Part shown: piece by piece, positions 1 to 7,814 of the stretch | Numbering within the stretch: the first letter of the stretch is position 1 | Layout of the letters: each line of letters opens with the position of its first letter | DNA from: Metallyticus violacea | Lineage: Eukaryota; Arthropoda; Insecta; Mantodea; Metallyticidae | Assembly (NCBI GenBank): GCA_030762175.1 | Contig: CM060835.1 | Location: 86,300,001 to 86,364,000 of the forward strand | Direction: 5' to 3' | Length of the DNA stretch: 64,000 nt | Notes under the pieces: model-generated | The model's database searches: none | What the model was told of the DNA's origin: nothing | The model's input: the letters and a program-made list of their open reading frames with translations, nothing else | Program-made: the position numbers and the translations under genes

Positions 1-233
1 ACTGCAAGTTACAGTGACGGTAAGCGGTGTCGATCCCCTGCCCTGCGCAATGATATACCGCAAGTGCTTCACTCTACGCCGGGTGAGGGGAAATGTGCTA
101 CGTCATTTCATTGCTATTCCCCTACTGCAAGTTACAGCGGCGGTGAGCGGTGTCGATCCCCTGCCCTGCGCAATGATATACCGCAAGTGCTCCACTCTGC
201 GCTAGGAAAGGAAAATGTGCTACATCATTCCCA
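1..233. repeat. Tandem repeat, 123-bp period, about 1.9 units
   Basis: Two successive units begin ACTGCAAGTTACAG at 1 and 124 and stay nearly identical to about 233. Both carry the stretch CGATCCCCTGCCCTGCGCAA followed by ATGATATACCGCAAGTG. Unit 1 contains TACGTCA, a half-match to a cAMP-response-type site, which is TACATCA in unit 2. The array runs off the left edge of the window, so the true copy number is unknown. Its position at the edge of the compact gene block suggests a regulatory or terminal repeat region. Short open frames here (14-205, 64-300, 122-442) only reflect the repeat and are not called as genes. Confidence 0.85.
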
Positions 234-328
234 AGGCGGTAGTACATGTGCACTTGCAGCGTGTGGACTTTCCAATCTAGTAAGAGCATCCGGTGGTTAA
301 CTAGCTGGTGCCAGTCTGACACTAACAA

Positions 329-472
329 CGTCCGGTTTCGATCGCTGCGGTCTGTTGATAACTTCCATAGTTTTTTCCTATGATACCACTGCATCCGGTC
401 TACATCCGGTTTCGATTGCTGTACACTGCTGATAACCTCCATTGTTTTTCCAACGATAACACTGCATCCGGT
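329..472. repeat. Imperfect 74-bp tandem repeat with TCCGGT motifs
   Basis: Two units start at 329 and 403, each opening with C(G/A)TCCGGTTTCGAT and ending in CACTGCATCCGGT. Further CATCCGGT copies lie near 290 and 464. The same CATCCGGTTT core occurs at the far right of the block (5745) and inverted at 5888, tying the two edges together. The role is unknown; enhancer-like or terminal repeat is an inference. Confidence 0.75.
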
Positions 473-520
473 TGCAACAATCCATTATCTCTTCCCCCAG
501 ACTTTCGCTATGTCCGCTTT

Positions 521-937
521 ATGGAGCACGGGACTTCACCACATACGTCATACGTCTTCAATAAAATATTGCAGCTTTTCCTCTATCACATTCAGTGCTT
601 GACTACTGCTCCTGTTGCACATGCCACGAAGTGTACCGCAGTGGAAACAAGTTTTCAACGTCTTACACATACACATATTTGTGTAAGTATTATTACCGTT
701 ATTCATCGTAGTACTTATGTGTTATACTTAAAGTGGTGCATTAATTCATTTTTTTTGTTTAATACTGCACACCATATTTCATTGTTTTTAATTGCATTGT
801 TTTATTATATGTATTTTTGTATACATTCATTTCAGTTCCTCAACGATTTCTATGCTACAAGGATCAACGCCGTTTTTACCATTAATCCTGCATTCATTCC
901 TGTAAATAGTATTTATTCATTTATTACATATATGTAG
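521..937 (+). CDS. Unrecognised small ORF, possible intron 683-835
   Basis: The first plausible ATG of this frame is at 521, just after an acceptor-like polypyrimidine-AG (CTCTTCCCCCAG, ends 500). A strong donor GTAAGT stands at 683 and an acceptor TTTCAG ends at 835. The 153-base interval is a multiple of three and also open, so spliced (87 aa) and unspliced (138 aa) products share a frame. No domain is recognised. The second half is hydrophobic and AT-rich, and may be chance coding. Position, orientation and splice signals match the neighbouring genes of this block, which is the main reason for listing it. Confidence 0.3.
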   Translation: MEHGTSPHTSYVFNKILQLFLYHIQCLTTAPVAHATKCTAVETSFQRLTHTHICVSIITVIHRSTYVLYLKWCINSFFLFNTAHHISLFLIALFYYMYFCIHSFQFLNDFYATRINAVFTINPAFIPVNSIYSFITYM

Positions 938-956
938 GAGTTTGTAGTATTACTCA

Positions 957-957
<1 letters not shown>

Positions 958-1026
<69 letters not shown>
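958..1026. repeat. (TTA)n microsatellite
   Basis: About 22 uninterrupted TTA units separate the first ORF from the promoter of the 1402 gene. Similar ATT/AAT runs occur at 17277, 38938 and 49617. Confidence 0.95.
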
Positions 1027-1270
1027 GCTCCTTCACGTCCAGTCCTTGCATACAATGGTGTAAAGTACGCGCTGGTGCATATTCTGTTTTTTCAATATGG
1101 ATGTTTTGTTAACGCTGCACGCAACATCATTACTCTGAGTACTGTTATTATTTTTGTGTTGTGTCTTTCATATTAATAACGTCCCTCTTTTGTTTTTCTT
1201 ATAGACGTCGTACTGTTTCCAGTTTTCATTTTTCTCTCGTGCTTCTACGTGGTGGTTGCGGTGGTACAGG

Positions 1271-1401
1271 ATAAAAGGACTGGTGGTTTGTCGCAGCATT
1301 CTTCTGCATCCATCGTAAGTGTTCATTTATAGTCATTGTTAATACTTTCACGTACACATTTATATTACTATATTTCCTTTATTTTCGTTTCTTATGCACA
1401 G
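1271..1401 (+). promoter_or_regulatory. TATA box, short leader exon and 87-nt intron
   Basis: ATAAAAG at 1271 is a TATA-like box. A start site about 25-30 bases downstream would give a leader exon of only some 10-20 bases ending at 1314. The donor is CATC|GTAAGT at 1315. The intron ends with a pyrimidine-rich tract and CACAG at 1401, immediately before the ATG at 1402. The same donor could also serve the acceptors ending at 1970 and 2792, giving each downstream ORF the same leader. Alternative splicing is inferred, not shown. Confidence 0.55.
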
Positions 1402-1719
1402 ATGTCATTGTCAAGCTGCTTTGCAGAGGAGTGCCAACCCTGCTTTACCGTCACCTGTCCCTTGTGTTCTAGTAAAACCTGTGCTGGCAGTGCATTCGGT
1501 TTATCCATCACTTTCATAGCTTCAAAAGTAACACCCCTTCCTACACCTCCATTTGCCATTAAATGCGCGTACTGTAACTACCCCTTTGAATTTACACATA
1601 ACGATGTGCGTCCCACGCGTGTAGATCTGCACTTACCCTTTTGGAAACGCTCCATAAAGTGCTGTAGAATATTTTGCATTTCCCCAGGTTTCACACACAT
1701 TAACTGTAGCCACGATTGA
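1402..1719 (+). CDS. Small Cys-rich protein with possible BED-like zinc finger
   Basis: A 105-aa protein starting at ATG 1402, directly after a splice acceptor; the frame extends upstream but that part lies inside the intron. It has twelve cysteines. Residues 11-22 hold two CxxC pairs (C11/C14, C19/C22). Residues 55-88 show CAYC, then an Asp-containing stretch, H77 and C87/C88. This spacing resembles the C-x2-C..H-x(n)-H/C pattern of BED fingers such as those near CGGBP1 and hAT proteins. The match is by eye and the last ligand is Cys, not His. A DNA-binding role in the nucleus would follow if the finger is real. AATAAA at about 1826 could end the transcript. It is followed by the 1974 gene on the same strand. 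Confidence 0.55.
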   Translation: MSLSSCFAEECQPCFTVTCPLCSSKTCAGSAFGLSITFIASKVTPLPTPPFAIKCAYCNYPFEFTHNDVRPTRVDLHLPFWKRSIKCCRIFCISPGFTHINCSHD

Positions 1720-1973
1720 TCATTTGCTGCTATTCGAAATCCATATTTTGTACTCGATTGCTGTTTTAACTTTTTACACTTCACACTCGAACCACCATTA
1801 TGGTGGTATCATGGGCACACACAAATAAATCACGATCCGCGTTTACACTTTGCAAACACAGACACTATAACTTATTGGGATATTTCTAGTTGGCACTCGC
1901 ACTTTAACGATCCTCATTCCCCTTAATTGTAACACGCACTTTACGCGTTCTTTTATTTTGTTTTTTGCAGATT

Positions 1974-2785
1974 ATGGCCTCTGCATCTTCCCTATCATTT
2001 TCCCTCAATCCTGACATCGTTCCTCTCACCTCAAAATACCGCATTATTAAACACCTGTTCCCGTCTTACACCGTTTTGCAATCCTTTGAACCTAACTACT
2101 TTCCATCTTCCTTCATCTTTGTTTGCACTATACTGGAATTCTTCATTTCCGAGGGTACTTGCTGTACCATTGTAGGATCATATATCGGGCATTTGCTCGA
2201 CGGGTACAACTATGTAGACCAATTTCCCACTTTCTCTGTCGCGTTTTCCAAAGATGATGATGACACTTGGGAGTCAAAACCAGTTTTGTCAAATTTTCTG
2301 TTTACAAATCATGGCGAATTTTACGTTTACTTTGGACACTCGTTTTTCGACACTATGATGAGTGGCATGCCATTTTTAACGGAGAATCATATTTCTTTAA
2401 TACCGTTTTTTTAATCGTGCAATTGGATGTACCGGTACATCACATAGACTGGTACGACGTCTTGTGTTTAGTATTTTCCAATCAACCGTTCTTGCATAAC
2501 TTTGCTCTTACAGCTCTTTTTGATAACAAAAACAAATTTCGCTTAAAATTTATCAAAGACCAGCAGAGACTGTCTACAGGATGGTATTCATTACCATCCA
2601 TGGACAGATTAGTTTTAATGAAAAAATGGCACAGCAACTACCCAGTTGACATCCTATCCGATTACCCTCCCGCAAATGAATGCACCTGCATGGTTTGCTG
2701 CCCTTCACCCCCTTCCCTAAAAGCTTTGGCTTTTCACTCTCTTTCTTTAAATTACTCTTCCTTCTTATTAACCCCTCCTTCCTAA
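1974..2785 (+). pseudogene. Unrecognised protein gene with a frame change near 2340-2414
   Basis: The gene starts at ATG 1974, three bases after the acceptor TTTTTTGCAG. The first frame gives 146 aa and stops at 2414. A second frame, open from 2267 to 2785, carries on with similar composition, and the two overlap by 148 bases. Together they would be one protein of roughly 250-260 aa with an indel, a programmed shift or a sequencing error in the overlap. The first frame contains IVGSYIGHLL followed by a YVDQF segment, weakly reminiscent of the GS..D-x-D signature of nucleotidyltransferase-fold proteins, but the second acidic residue is missing. No family is assigned. The second frame stops seven bases before the 2793 ATG. 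Confidence 0.45.
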
Positions 2786-2792
2786 TTTGTAG

Positions 2793-3257
2793 ATGAGCTC
2801 CTTCGCGGCGATTGGCAACGATCCAGTGGGGACCGCGCTGTTGCAATGGCAGCAGTCATATCAACAGCAGTCCCCACCACCCCACAATCAACCACCATCA
2901 CTCCAACAACTGCCACCATCACCACCTCCACAACAACAACAGCAACAACACCAACTGCAGCACCGTGATAACTATATAATGTTAATAGAAGAAAGAATTG
3001 TGGCACTGGAAAGACAAAATTTTGTTCTTAGTGAAAAACTTAAAGCCATGGAAGACGCTTTTCATGTTAATTCAAATACACTAGTACATATGCCCACTCT
3101 AATTAACCACTTACCGAAAAAAACAACAATTTTAAGTAACATGTATGTACATTCATACATACCACCACCTCCACCAGTAATCCCCCTACAACCGCGGAGA
3201 CATGTTTTTTTCAACAGTACCGACGTAAAAGAAAACTTCAAAATATACTGTACATAA
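2793..3257 (+). CDS. Gln/Pro-rich coiled-coil protein, 154 aa, unrecognised
   Basis: ATG 2793 follows an acceptor-like AATTTGTAG with no gap. Residues about 18-55 are dominated by Gln and Pro runs encoded by CAA/CAG/CCA repeats. Residues about 60-88 form a short amphipathic helix with heptad-like spacing (IEERIVALERQ and following). A second proline run (PPPPP) lies near residue 125. The C-terminus is basic then Asn/Asp-rich. There are no cysteines except one at the C-terminus, and no signal peptide. The architecture resembles transcription-associated or viral accessory proteins, but no homologue is recognised. AATAAA at 3609 is a candidate poly(A) signal. Confidence 0.55.
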   Translation: MSSFAAIGNDPVGTALLQWQQSYQQQSPPPHNQPPSLQQLPPSPPPQQQQQQHQLQHRDNYIMLIEERIVALERQNFVLSEKLKAMEDAFHVNSNTLVHMPTLINHLPKKTTILSNMYVHSYIPPPPPVIPLQPRRHVFFNSTDVKENFKIYCT

Positions 3258-3655
3258 TTTTGCACTTTTTTCATTTCATTTCATTTATTCATATTATATA
3301 CATATATTTTTCTTGTTTTTTCATTAATTGTTTGAATATATTTTCTTATTTATATTACATATTCCAATATATATTTTATAACATGTATTTACATTTAATT
3401 ATTATTTATACATATATATATTTTCCCATAAGTGTTTATACCTATTGTTTATATCTTTTTTCTACTTATATTATATATTGTATTGTAAAAGTCTTATGTA
3501 AATATATTTTTATAACGAGAAAAAAACTTTTATTATCAATCATACATATATATATTTTTCCATATTTTTTTTGTACCTATTATGCTACTTATATATTAAA
3601 TACTCTATAATAAAAGTCGTATATATTTTATAACCTACCTTATTTTGTGTCATAT
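3258..3655. other. AT-rich convergent 3' region
   Basis: This is extremely AT-rich, with repeated ATATAT and TTTTT tracts. It separates the plus-strand genes from the convergent minus-strand gene. AATAAA at 3609 can serve the plus strand; TTTATT at 3294 and similar motifs can serve the minus strand. The hydrophobic frame 3260-3610 is a compositional artefact and is not called. Confidence 0.7.
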
Positions 3656-3702
3656 TCAAATCCCTCCTCAACCCCTTCTTCCATTCCTCCTCCTACACCT
3701 TC

Positions 3703-3748
3703 CCCTTCTTCTTCTTCTTCTTCTTCTTCTTCTTCTTCTTCTTCTTCA
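3703..3748. repeat. (CTT)n microsatellite
   Basis: About 15 CTT units (GAA on the minus strand) lie just downstream of the stop codon of the minus-strand glycoprotein gene, in its presumed 3' untranslated region. Confidence 0.95.
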
Positions 3749-3751
3749 GTG

Positions 3752-4893
3752 TCATATAGATTTGCATAGTTTTGCATAGTTTTCAAATTCTACATCTTCA
3801 TTAGCATCACCTATACACGCCTTACCCAATTTACCTATTAAACCCTTCAACCCTTCAAACTCATCATACAACTTTTTCACGTTTACCTTTATTCGACCTA
3901 CCAATTCCTGCTGCTTACTCACATTCTCCTTCTTCTCTTCCATTTCCCTCTTCATCCTCTCCATATTATCCATCATTTCTCTCATCCTCCCTTCTATTTC
4001 TTCCTTATCCTTTATCGCTACATCCAATTGTCGACTCATACCTCTCATCTTATCTTCACACTCCTTTCTCATCTTGCTCTTCACCCCATTAATACTCTTC
4101 TTACACCTATCCATTGCCGCCTTCCTTATACTATTCACCGATACTTCACTTCCACATTGTGAACTTATTTTCAAATTACCTTCTGCACTCCAATACGAAC
4201 CACGCTTCACCCTACCTTTTACTCTCCTACCCCCCACCTCCAAATTCCATTCTCCATCCCCACATTCCCCAAATAAATACACATAATTATCCATAAAATA
4301 ACTATTCATTTCGTTCATTACACTATACGCCACTACCAATTCACTCTCCTCTTCCGACAGCCTCCACTTCAAATCCAAACCCTCCGGCAAATCTACCGCT
4401 TTCATCATTTCGCAATGCAACATCTCCACCCTCATAGTAACATTACTGCCCGCATACATCACTATAGGTTTACCGTAATATTCGCACTTCTTACCCTTCC
4501 TCCTCCCCTTCACAAGTCGCACCCCTCGCTCAACACATACCCCTCTGGACATTCAACCTGACCCATCTCAAATTCACCGTAATACAAATAACCACACCGA
4601 CCACCCTTCTCACATCTAGTTACAGGCCTCAAACAATTATATACATTCTTCACACCTTCCATATTCATTATACTCGCATTAAATCTACACCCCATCTCCT
4701 CTTTGTACCTACACGTACAATTTAACAACAATTCATTATCCTTATCGCATATCAACACCTTATTCAAAGATCCTGTTACATCATCCACCTTAAAACCGCA
4801 TCTACCAAAACTTATGCAATTATCCTCCGCTTTCACCATCCGCTCCGCACTCGCAACCCATGCAAGTACCATAAACGTCGCCAACACGTTCAT
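3752..4893 (-). pseudogene. Secreted Cys-rich, coiled-coil glycoprotein gene with a frame change
   Basis: The minus-strand ATG at 4893 opens a 127-aa frame with an N-terminal hydrophobic signal peptide (about residues 1-17, then ERMVKAED) and a Cys-rich ectodomain with N-glycosylation sequons (NCT, NAS). It stops at 4510. A second frame, open from 4552 and overlapping by 43 bases, continues to 3752 with 266 aa: more cysteines, an NVT sequon, an R-x-K-R furin-like site (residues 114-117) and a long charged coiled coil (about 140-240). A -1 change in the overlap would join them; indel, programmed shift and sequencing error are all possible. There is no transmembrane segment, so the product looks secreted. 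The layout loosely resembles class I envelope-type glycoproteins but lacks an obvious fusion peptide and anchor. Upstream on the minus strand is AATAAAAAGG, a possible TATA box too close to the ATG for a leader intron. Confidence 0.6.
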
Positions 4894-4996
4894 CTTTACA
4901 AATAACGCACCCTCCTACCTTCCTTCCCTTTTTATTCACATCCTCCACACAGTGCTCGCACGCCTTATTCTCAACAATCGCTTTATTCCTTTTCAG

Positions 4997-5260
4997 ATGA
5001 ATGCATTCCTCAAGTACGTCAGCAACTCGCGCAGGCTATGCACCTTAACTCAACCTGAAATCACCGTTATTGCAGCTCTCCCACCCAATCAACTACTCCT
5101 CTTTCCACCCATTGACGTCGACCTCATGTGGCCCCTACTAAACCCACATTGTAAAAACGTCTTCCAAAGTTTCAGACGCTGCACCTCCCACTACAATCTA
5201 CCCCATCATCGCACCCACATCGACGGACCTCCACCGTTCATATACCTCTGTCCTCTTTGA
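4997..5260 (+). CDS. Unrecognised 87-aa protein
   Basis: ATG 4997 follows the acceptor TTCCTTTTCAG with no gap. The frame extends upstream as antisense of the glycoprotein gene, but that part has no supported start. The product has a basic N-terminus, a Pro/Leu-rich middle (LPPNQLLLFPPIDVDLMWPL) and a His/Cys-containing C-terminus. No domain is recognised. It is divergent from the 4893 gene with only 103 bases between the start codons, so the two probably share a bidirectional regulatory region. AATAAATAA follows the stop at about 5270 and could be its poly(A) signal. Confidence 0.45.
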   Translation: MNAFLKYVSNSRRLCTLTQPEITVIAALPPNQLLLFPPIDVDLMWPLLNPHCKNVFQSFRRCTSHYNLPHHRTHIDGPPPFIYLCPL

Positions 5261-5340
5261 ACAAAAGATAAATAAATAACATGTGCACATTAAACCCAGT
5301 CTTTTTTCTATCACTTACTCTCTTCTCTTTACAGCCCAAC

Positions 5341-5613
5341 ATGCAACGCAACAATCAAAACAGTAATCCCACCAGAGTCCTCGAAGTATGGTCGCCGTCT
5401 TTAATAAATGTCAAAAACAAACCATTCAAATTCCTCCCCTACTGTCTCCAATGCCTCGCCAAAAGAGCGTGTCGCAACAACCAAATACCCATCCCCTTCC
5501 CTCACATCCCACAACTACACACACCCGATTGCGATACATGCAACAAGTATTGCATTGATGCTGGAGCCTGCTTTTATCCCATCAAGGAAGTATACACACA
5601 TATATATATATAA
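5341..5613 (+). CDS. Small Cys-rich protein, 90 aa, unrecognised
   Basis: ATG 5341 lies six bases after an acceptor-like CTCTTTACAG. An in-frame ATG at 5281 would add 20 hydrophobic residues, but that stretch is the pyrimidine-rich sequence expected of the intron end, so 5341 is preferred. If 5281 were used, the extra residues could act as a signal peptide. The product has a CxxC (YCLQC), then a basic segment and a second cluster (CDTCNKYC and a later C), compatible with metal binding or disulfides. No family is recognised. Multiple AATAAA motifs follow at about 5631-5645. It is the last gene before the right-edge repeats. Confidence 0.45.
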   Translation: MQRNNQNSNPTRVLEVWSPSLINVKNKPFKFLPYCLQCLAKRACRNNQIPIPFPHIPQLHTPDCDTCNKYCIDAGACFYPIKEVYTHIYI

Positions 5614-5708
5614 TGTAACTATGTAATAACAAATAAAATAAATAAAAACAAATTAACAAATGTATCAACACATCTCACATTTTTTTTTAAAACCAAAAAA
5701 AAAAAAAT

Positions 5709-5926
5709 GTACCCCGCGGCGGACGCCTCACAACCAAAACCTCACATCCGGTTTCACTTCAACGTCTTATTTTGTTCATGCCTTGTAGTACGTCCAACTC
5801 AAAAAGTGTACCCCTCGGCGGACGCTTTACAACAACATCAAAACCACACGTACTACAACGCTCCAACAAAATATGACCTTGAACTAAAACCGGATGTGAC
5901 GTCAATTGGGCGTCCGCCGAGGGGTC
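5709..5926. repeat. Right-edge direct and inverted repeats with CRE palindrome
   Basis: An 18-bp unit GTACCCC(G/T)CGGCGGACGC occurs at 5709 and 5808 and, inverted (GCGTCCGCCGAGGGGT), at 5910. A second pair is CACATCCGGTTT at 5743 and its inverse AAACCGGATGTG at about 5887. A perfect TGACGTCA palindrome (CRE/ATF type) sits at 5897-5904. These repeats share the CATCCGGTTT core with the left-side array and end a few bases before recognisable mariner sequence, marking the probable right boundary of the block. Confidence 0.8.
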
Positions 5927-5934
5927 CATACTAC

Positions 5935-6343
5935 TGAAGGATGTTATTTAGGAGAATCGTCCATACCTTGCGAAAAAGAAAGTTCTCTTTCATCACGATA
6001 ATGCACCTTCTGGCTTTGTTGCTGCAAAACTGCAGGACCCTCACTTCCTAGTTCTTTCACACTCGCCAAATTTGACTCCCAACAATTACTTTTTGTTCAA
6101 ACATGAAGAAATGGCTGGTTGGACGAAGTTTCACATCAAACGATGAGATTGAAGCTGAGACAACTCTAATGTTTCACAGATGGACAAATCTTATTTTACT
6201 GAGGGTATTAAAAAGTGGGAAAGTCGTTGGACCAAATATATTGATTTACAAGATGTCTATTTTGAAAAATAAATAAAAGCACATTTTTCTTAAATTTTGT
6301 GATTTCTTGCCAGTCCGAGAACTTTTAGAATTCCCCCCGTAGA
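5935..6343 (+). pseudogene. mariner transposase 3' remnant
   Basis: The translation shows VLFHHDNAPSG (second catalytic Asp), SPNLTPNNYFLF (the place of the third Asp, here Asn) and the C-terminal pattern W-x-x-RW-x-K-Y ending in stop codons, as in mariner transposases. At least one frameshift lies near 6140. The 3' end reads CCGAGAACTTTTAGAATTCC, a mariner-like terminal repeat ending about 6343. The 5' two-thirds of the element is absent: the homology begins right where the repeat-flanked gene block ends, so that block either inserted into this mariner or replaced its start. Confidence 0.7.
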
Positions 6344-6784
6344 TGCTTAAGCCAGATGTACAAACGAAAAACAATTTATTTTGCCAGTTACTTGAGGCCG
6401 AGACTTTTTCAGACCTTTCTCGTATATTCTTTGCGCCTTTGTTGACTCATTCCGTCTTCATCACTCCTGGACTCTATTCCACAAAAGTATGGAATACATT
6501 TCAAGCATGTTAATTCCTTTTCCATGGAAGAAAATTTTACATTAAGAAAGAGAGGGTGTAATGAAAAGAAAGAGATGTTAATGAAAGACACTTTAGAAAA
6601 GTTAAGTAAAAAAAATAAATAAATAAATAATCTAATCGACAGTATTTCGTGAAATGAAAATTCTAAGTAATTCAAAATATCGCGCAGAGAAGATATATTT
6701 TTAGAGATGGTGTTAACTATGCCCAATAGTACTCAATCGTAAACACAAAATATTATACAAAATGGCAGTACCCTTACCGACTTA
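6344..6784. other. Intergenic, no gene seen
   Basis: AT-rich sequence between the mariner remnant and a SINE. Frames here are short and repeat-like. Nothing is recognised. Confidence 0.5.
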
Positions 6785-7093
6785 CACCATATAGGGAATC
6801 GCCACGGGTGGCCGAGGAGGTTAAATTGCGAACTCGTGAGCGGGAGGTCTGGGGTTCGAATCCCGCCAGGACCATCCTCCCTGACTGAGGTTTTTTCCAA
6901 GTTTTCCTCAGTCCTCATAAATGGCAAATGCCGTGGAGGTACCCTAAACTTAGGCCTGGAACGTTCCCTTCCTTAAAAATAAGTCCTTTCCCAATGTATC
7001 ATTTCATTTCATGTATCACCAGTGTTCATCGGCTGTGGTGCCTCTGTAGCAAAAACGGGCAATAAACACCATTCATTCATTCACCATATAGGG
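6785..7093 (+). mobile_element. SINE family A, complete, with 12-bp TSD
   Basis: A tRNA-derived head starts at 6801, with box A TGGCCGAGGAGG (6809) and box B GGTTCGAATCC (6853). It is followed by a body shared with eight other copies (TCCTCATAAATGGCAAATG..TTAGGCCTGGAACG..TGTATCACCAGTG) and an A-rich, ATTC-repeat tail. The target-site duplication CACCATATAGGG occurs at 6785-6796 and 7082-7093. The head resembles Leu/Ser-type tRNAs. It is a transposed copy, not a tRNA gene. Confidence 0.92.
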
Positions 7094-7814
7094 GCAACGG
7101 GCTGTCATCAGATTCCAGTCTGTTGATTGAGGGTGGGAAACCCCGTGAAATTTGTAGAAGACTGTTGGAACAGTATGGAGATGCTGAGAGAGGAAAGTAC
7201 TTCTAGGAAGACACGTTTAAAAATAAACGAACTTTAATCGCGATGAATAGAGCCCGGAAGTTAGGCAAAACATTTTTTCTATCTGGGTGGATATATTTAA
7301 GTCAGATAAAAATGAACATGTTTCCGTTTTATCGATGTCGTCAGTTTTTATTTTGGCTTTTGTTGCCTATTTTAAGGATTAAAACTCTCTTTTGTTGCCC
7401 TTTAAGATCGTTATGAAATTTTTCTCAGAGTGTTTACGCATCTTAAAAAGCACATACAGAATTTTAAAAAAAGTCATAAGAATTAAATCTCACCTCACAA
7501 AAAAAACATTGAGAATCTTGTTATAATATATTTCTTTTCAAGCAGTCAACAACTTTCTCCTCAACTCATTCACTTAAGCTCTTTAAATCGCGAAACCTTC
7601 ATTAGTAAAACTAACTCAAGGAACTTCGGGCATACGAATACCAGGAAAGAGGATAAGTGAAGTATTGTAGTTTTGAATAGCCCTGGTGAACAACCTTATA
7701 TCGACCTGCGCGAGACAATTCCTGGAAATATGAGGTGGGGGTAGCTTCTAAAAGGTGTTCAGTACGGAAGTAAGAGAGATACTAACCTGATTTCCCTATA
7801 ATCGCATAAACAGA
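7094..7814. other. Intergenic, no gene seen
   Basis: No open frame or repeat is recognised, apart from the transition into hAT-like sequence at about 7815. Confidence 0.45.

Noticed and set aside
1578..1784. Minus-strand frame opposite the 1402 gene
   Set aside because: It overlaps the better-supported plus-strand frame that follows a splice acceptor and keeps paired cysteines.
2782..3006. Minus-strand Val/Ala-rich frame
   Set aside because: It is the antisense of the Gln/Pro repeat tract of the 2793 gene.
3260..3610. Plus-strand frame of 116 aa, very hydrophobic
   Set aside because: It consists of the AT-rich convergent 3' region; Ile/Tyr/Phe/Leu content is compositional.
1..5935. Assignment of the gene block to a named virus group (parvovirus-, polinton- or nudivirus-like)
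   Set aside because: None of the hallmark proteins of these groups (replication helicase, polymerase B, integrase, capsid, core factors) is visible, so naming a group would be a guess.
6801..6875. tRNA-like sequences with intact box A and box B (also at 11104, 11411, 63381 and others)
   Set aside because: They are attached to SINE bodies shared among copies, several with target duplications, and lack clean acceptor stems, so they are SINE heads and not tRNA genes.
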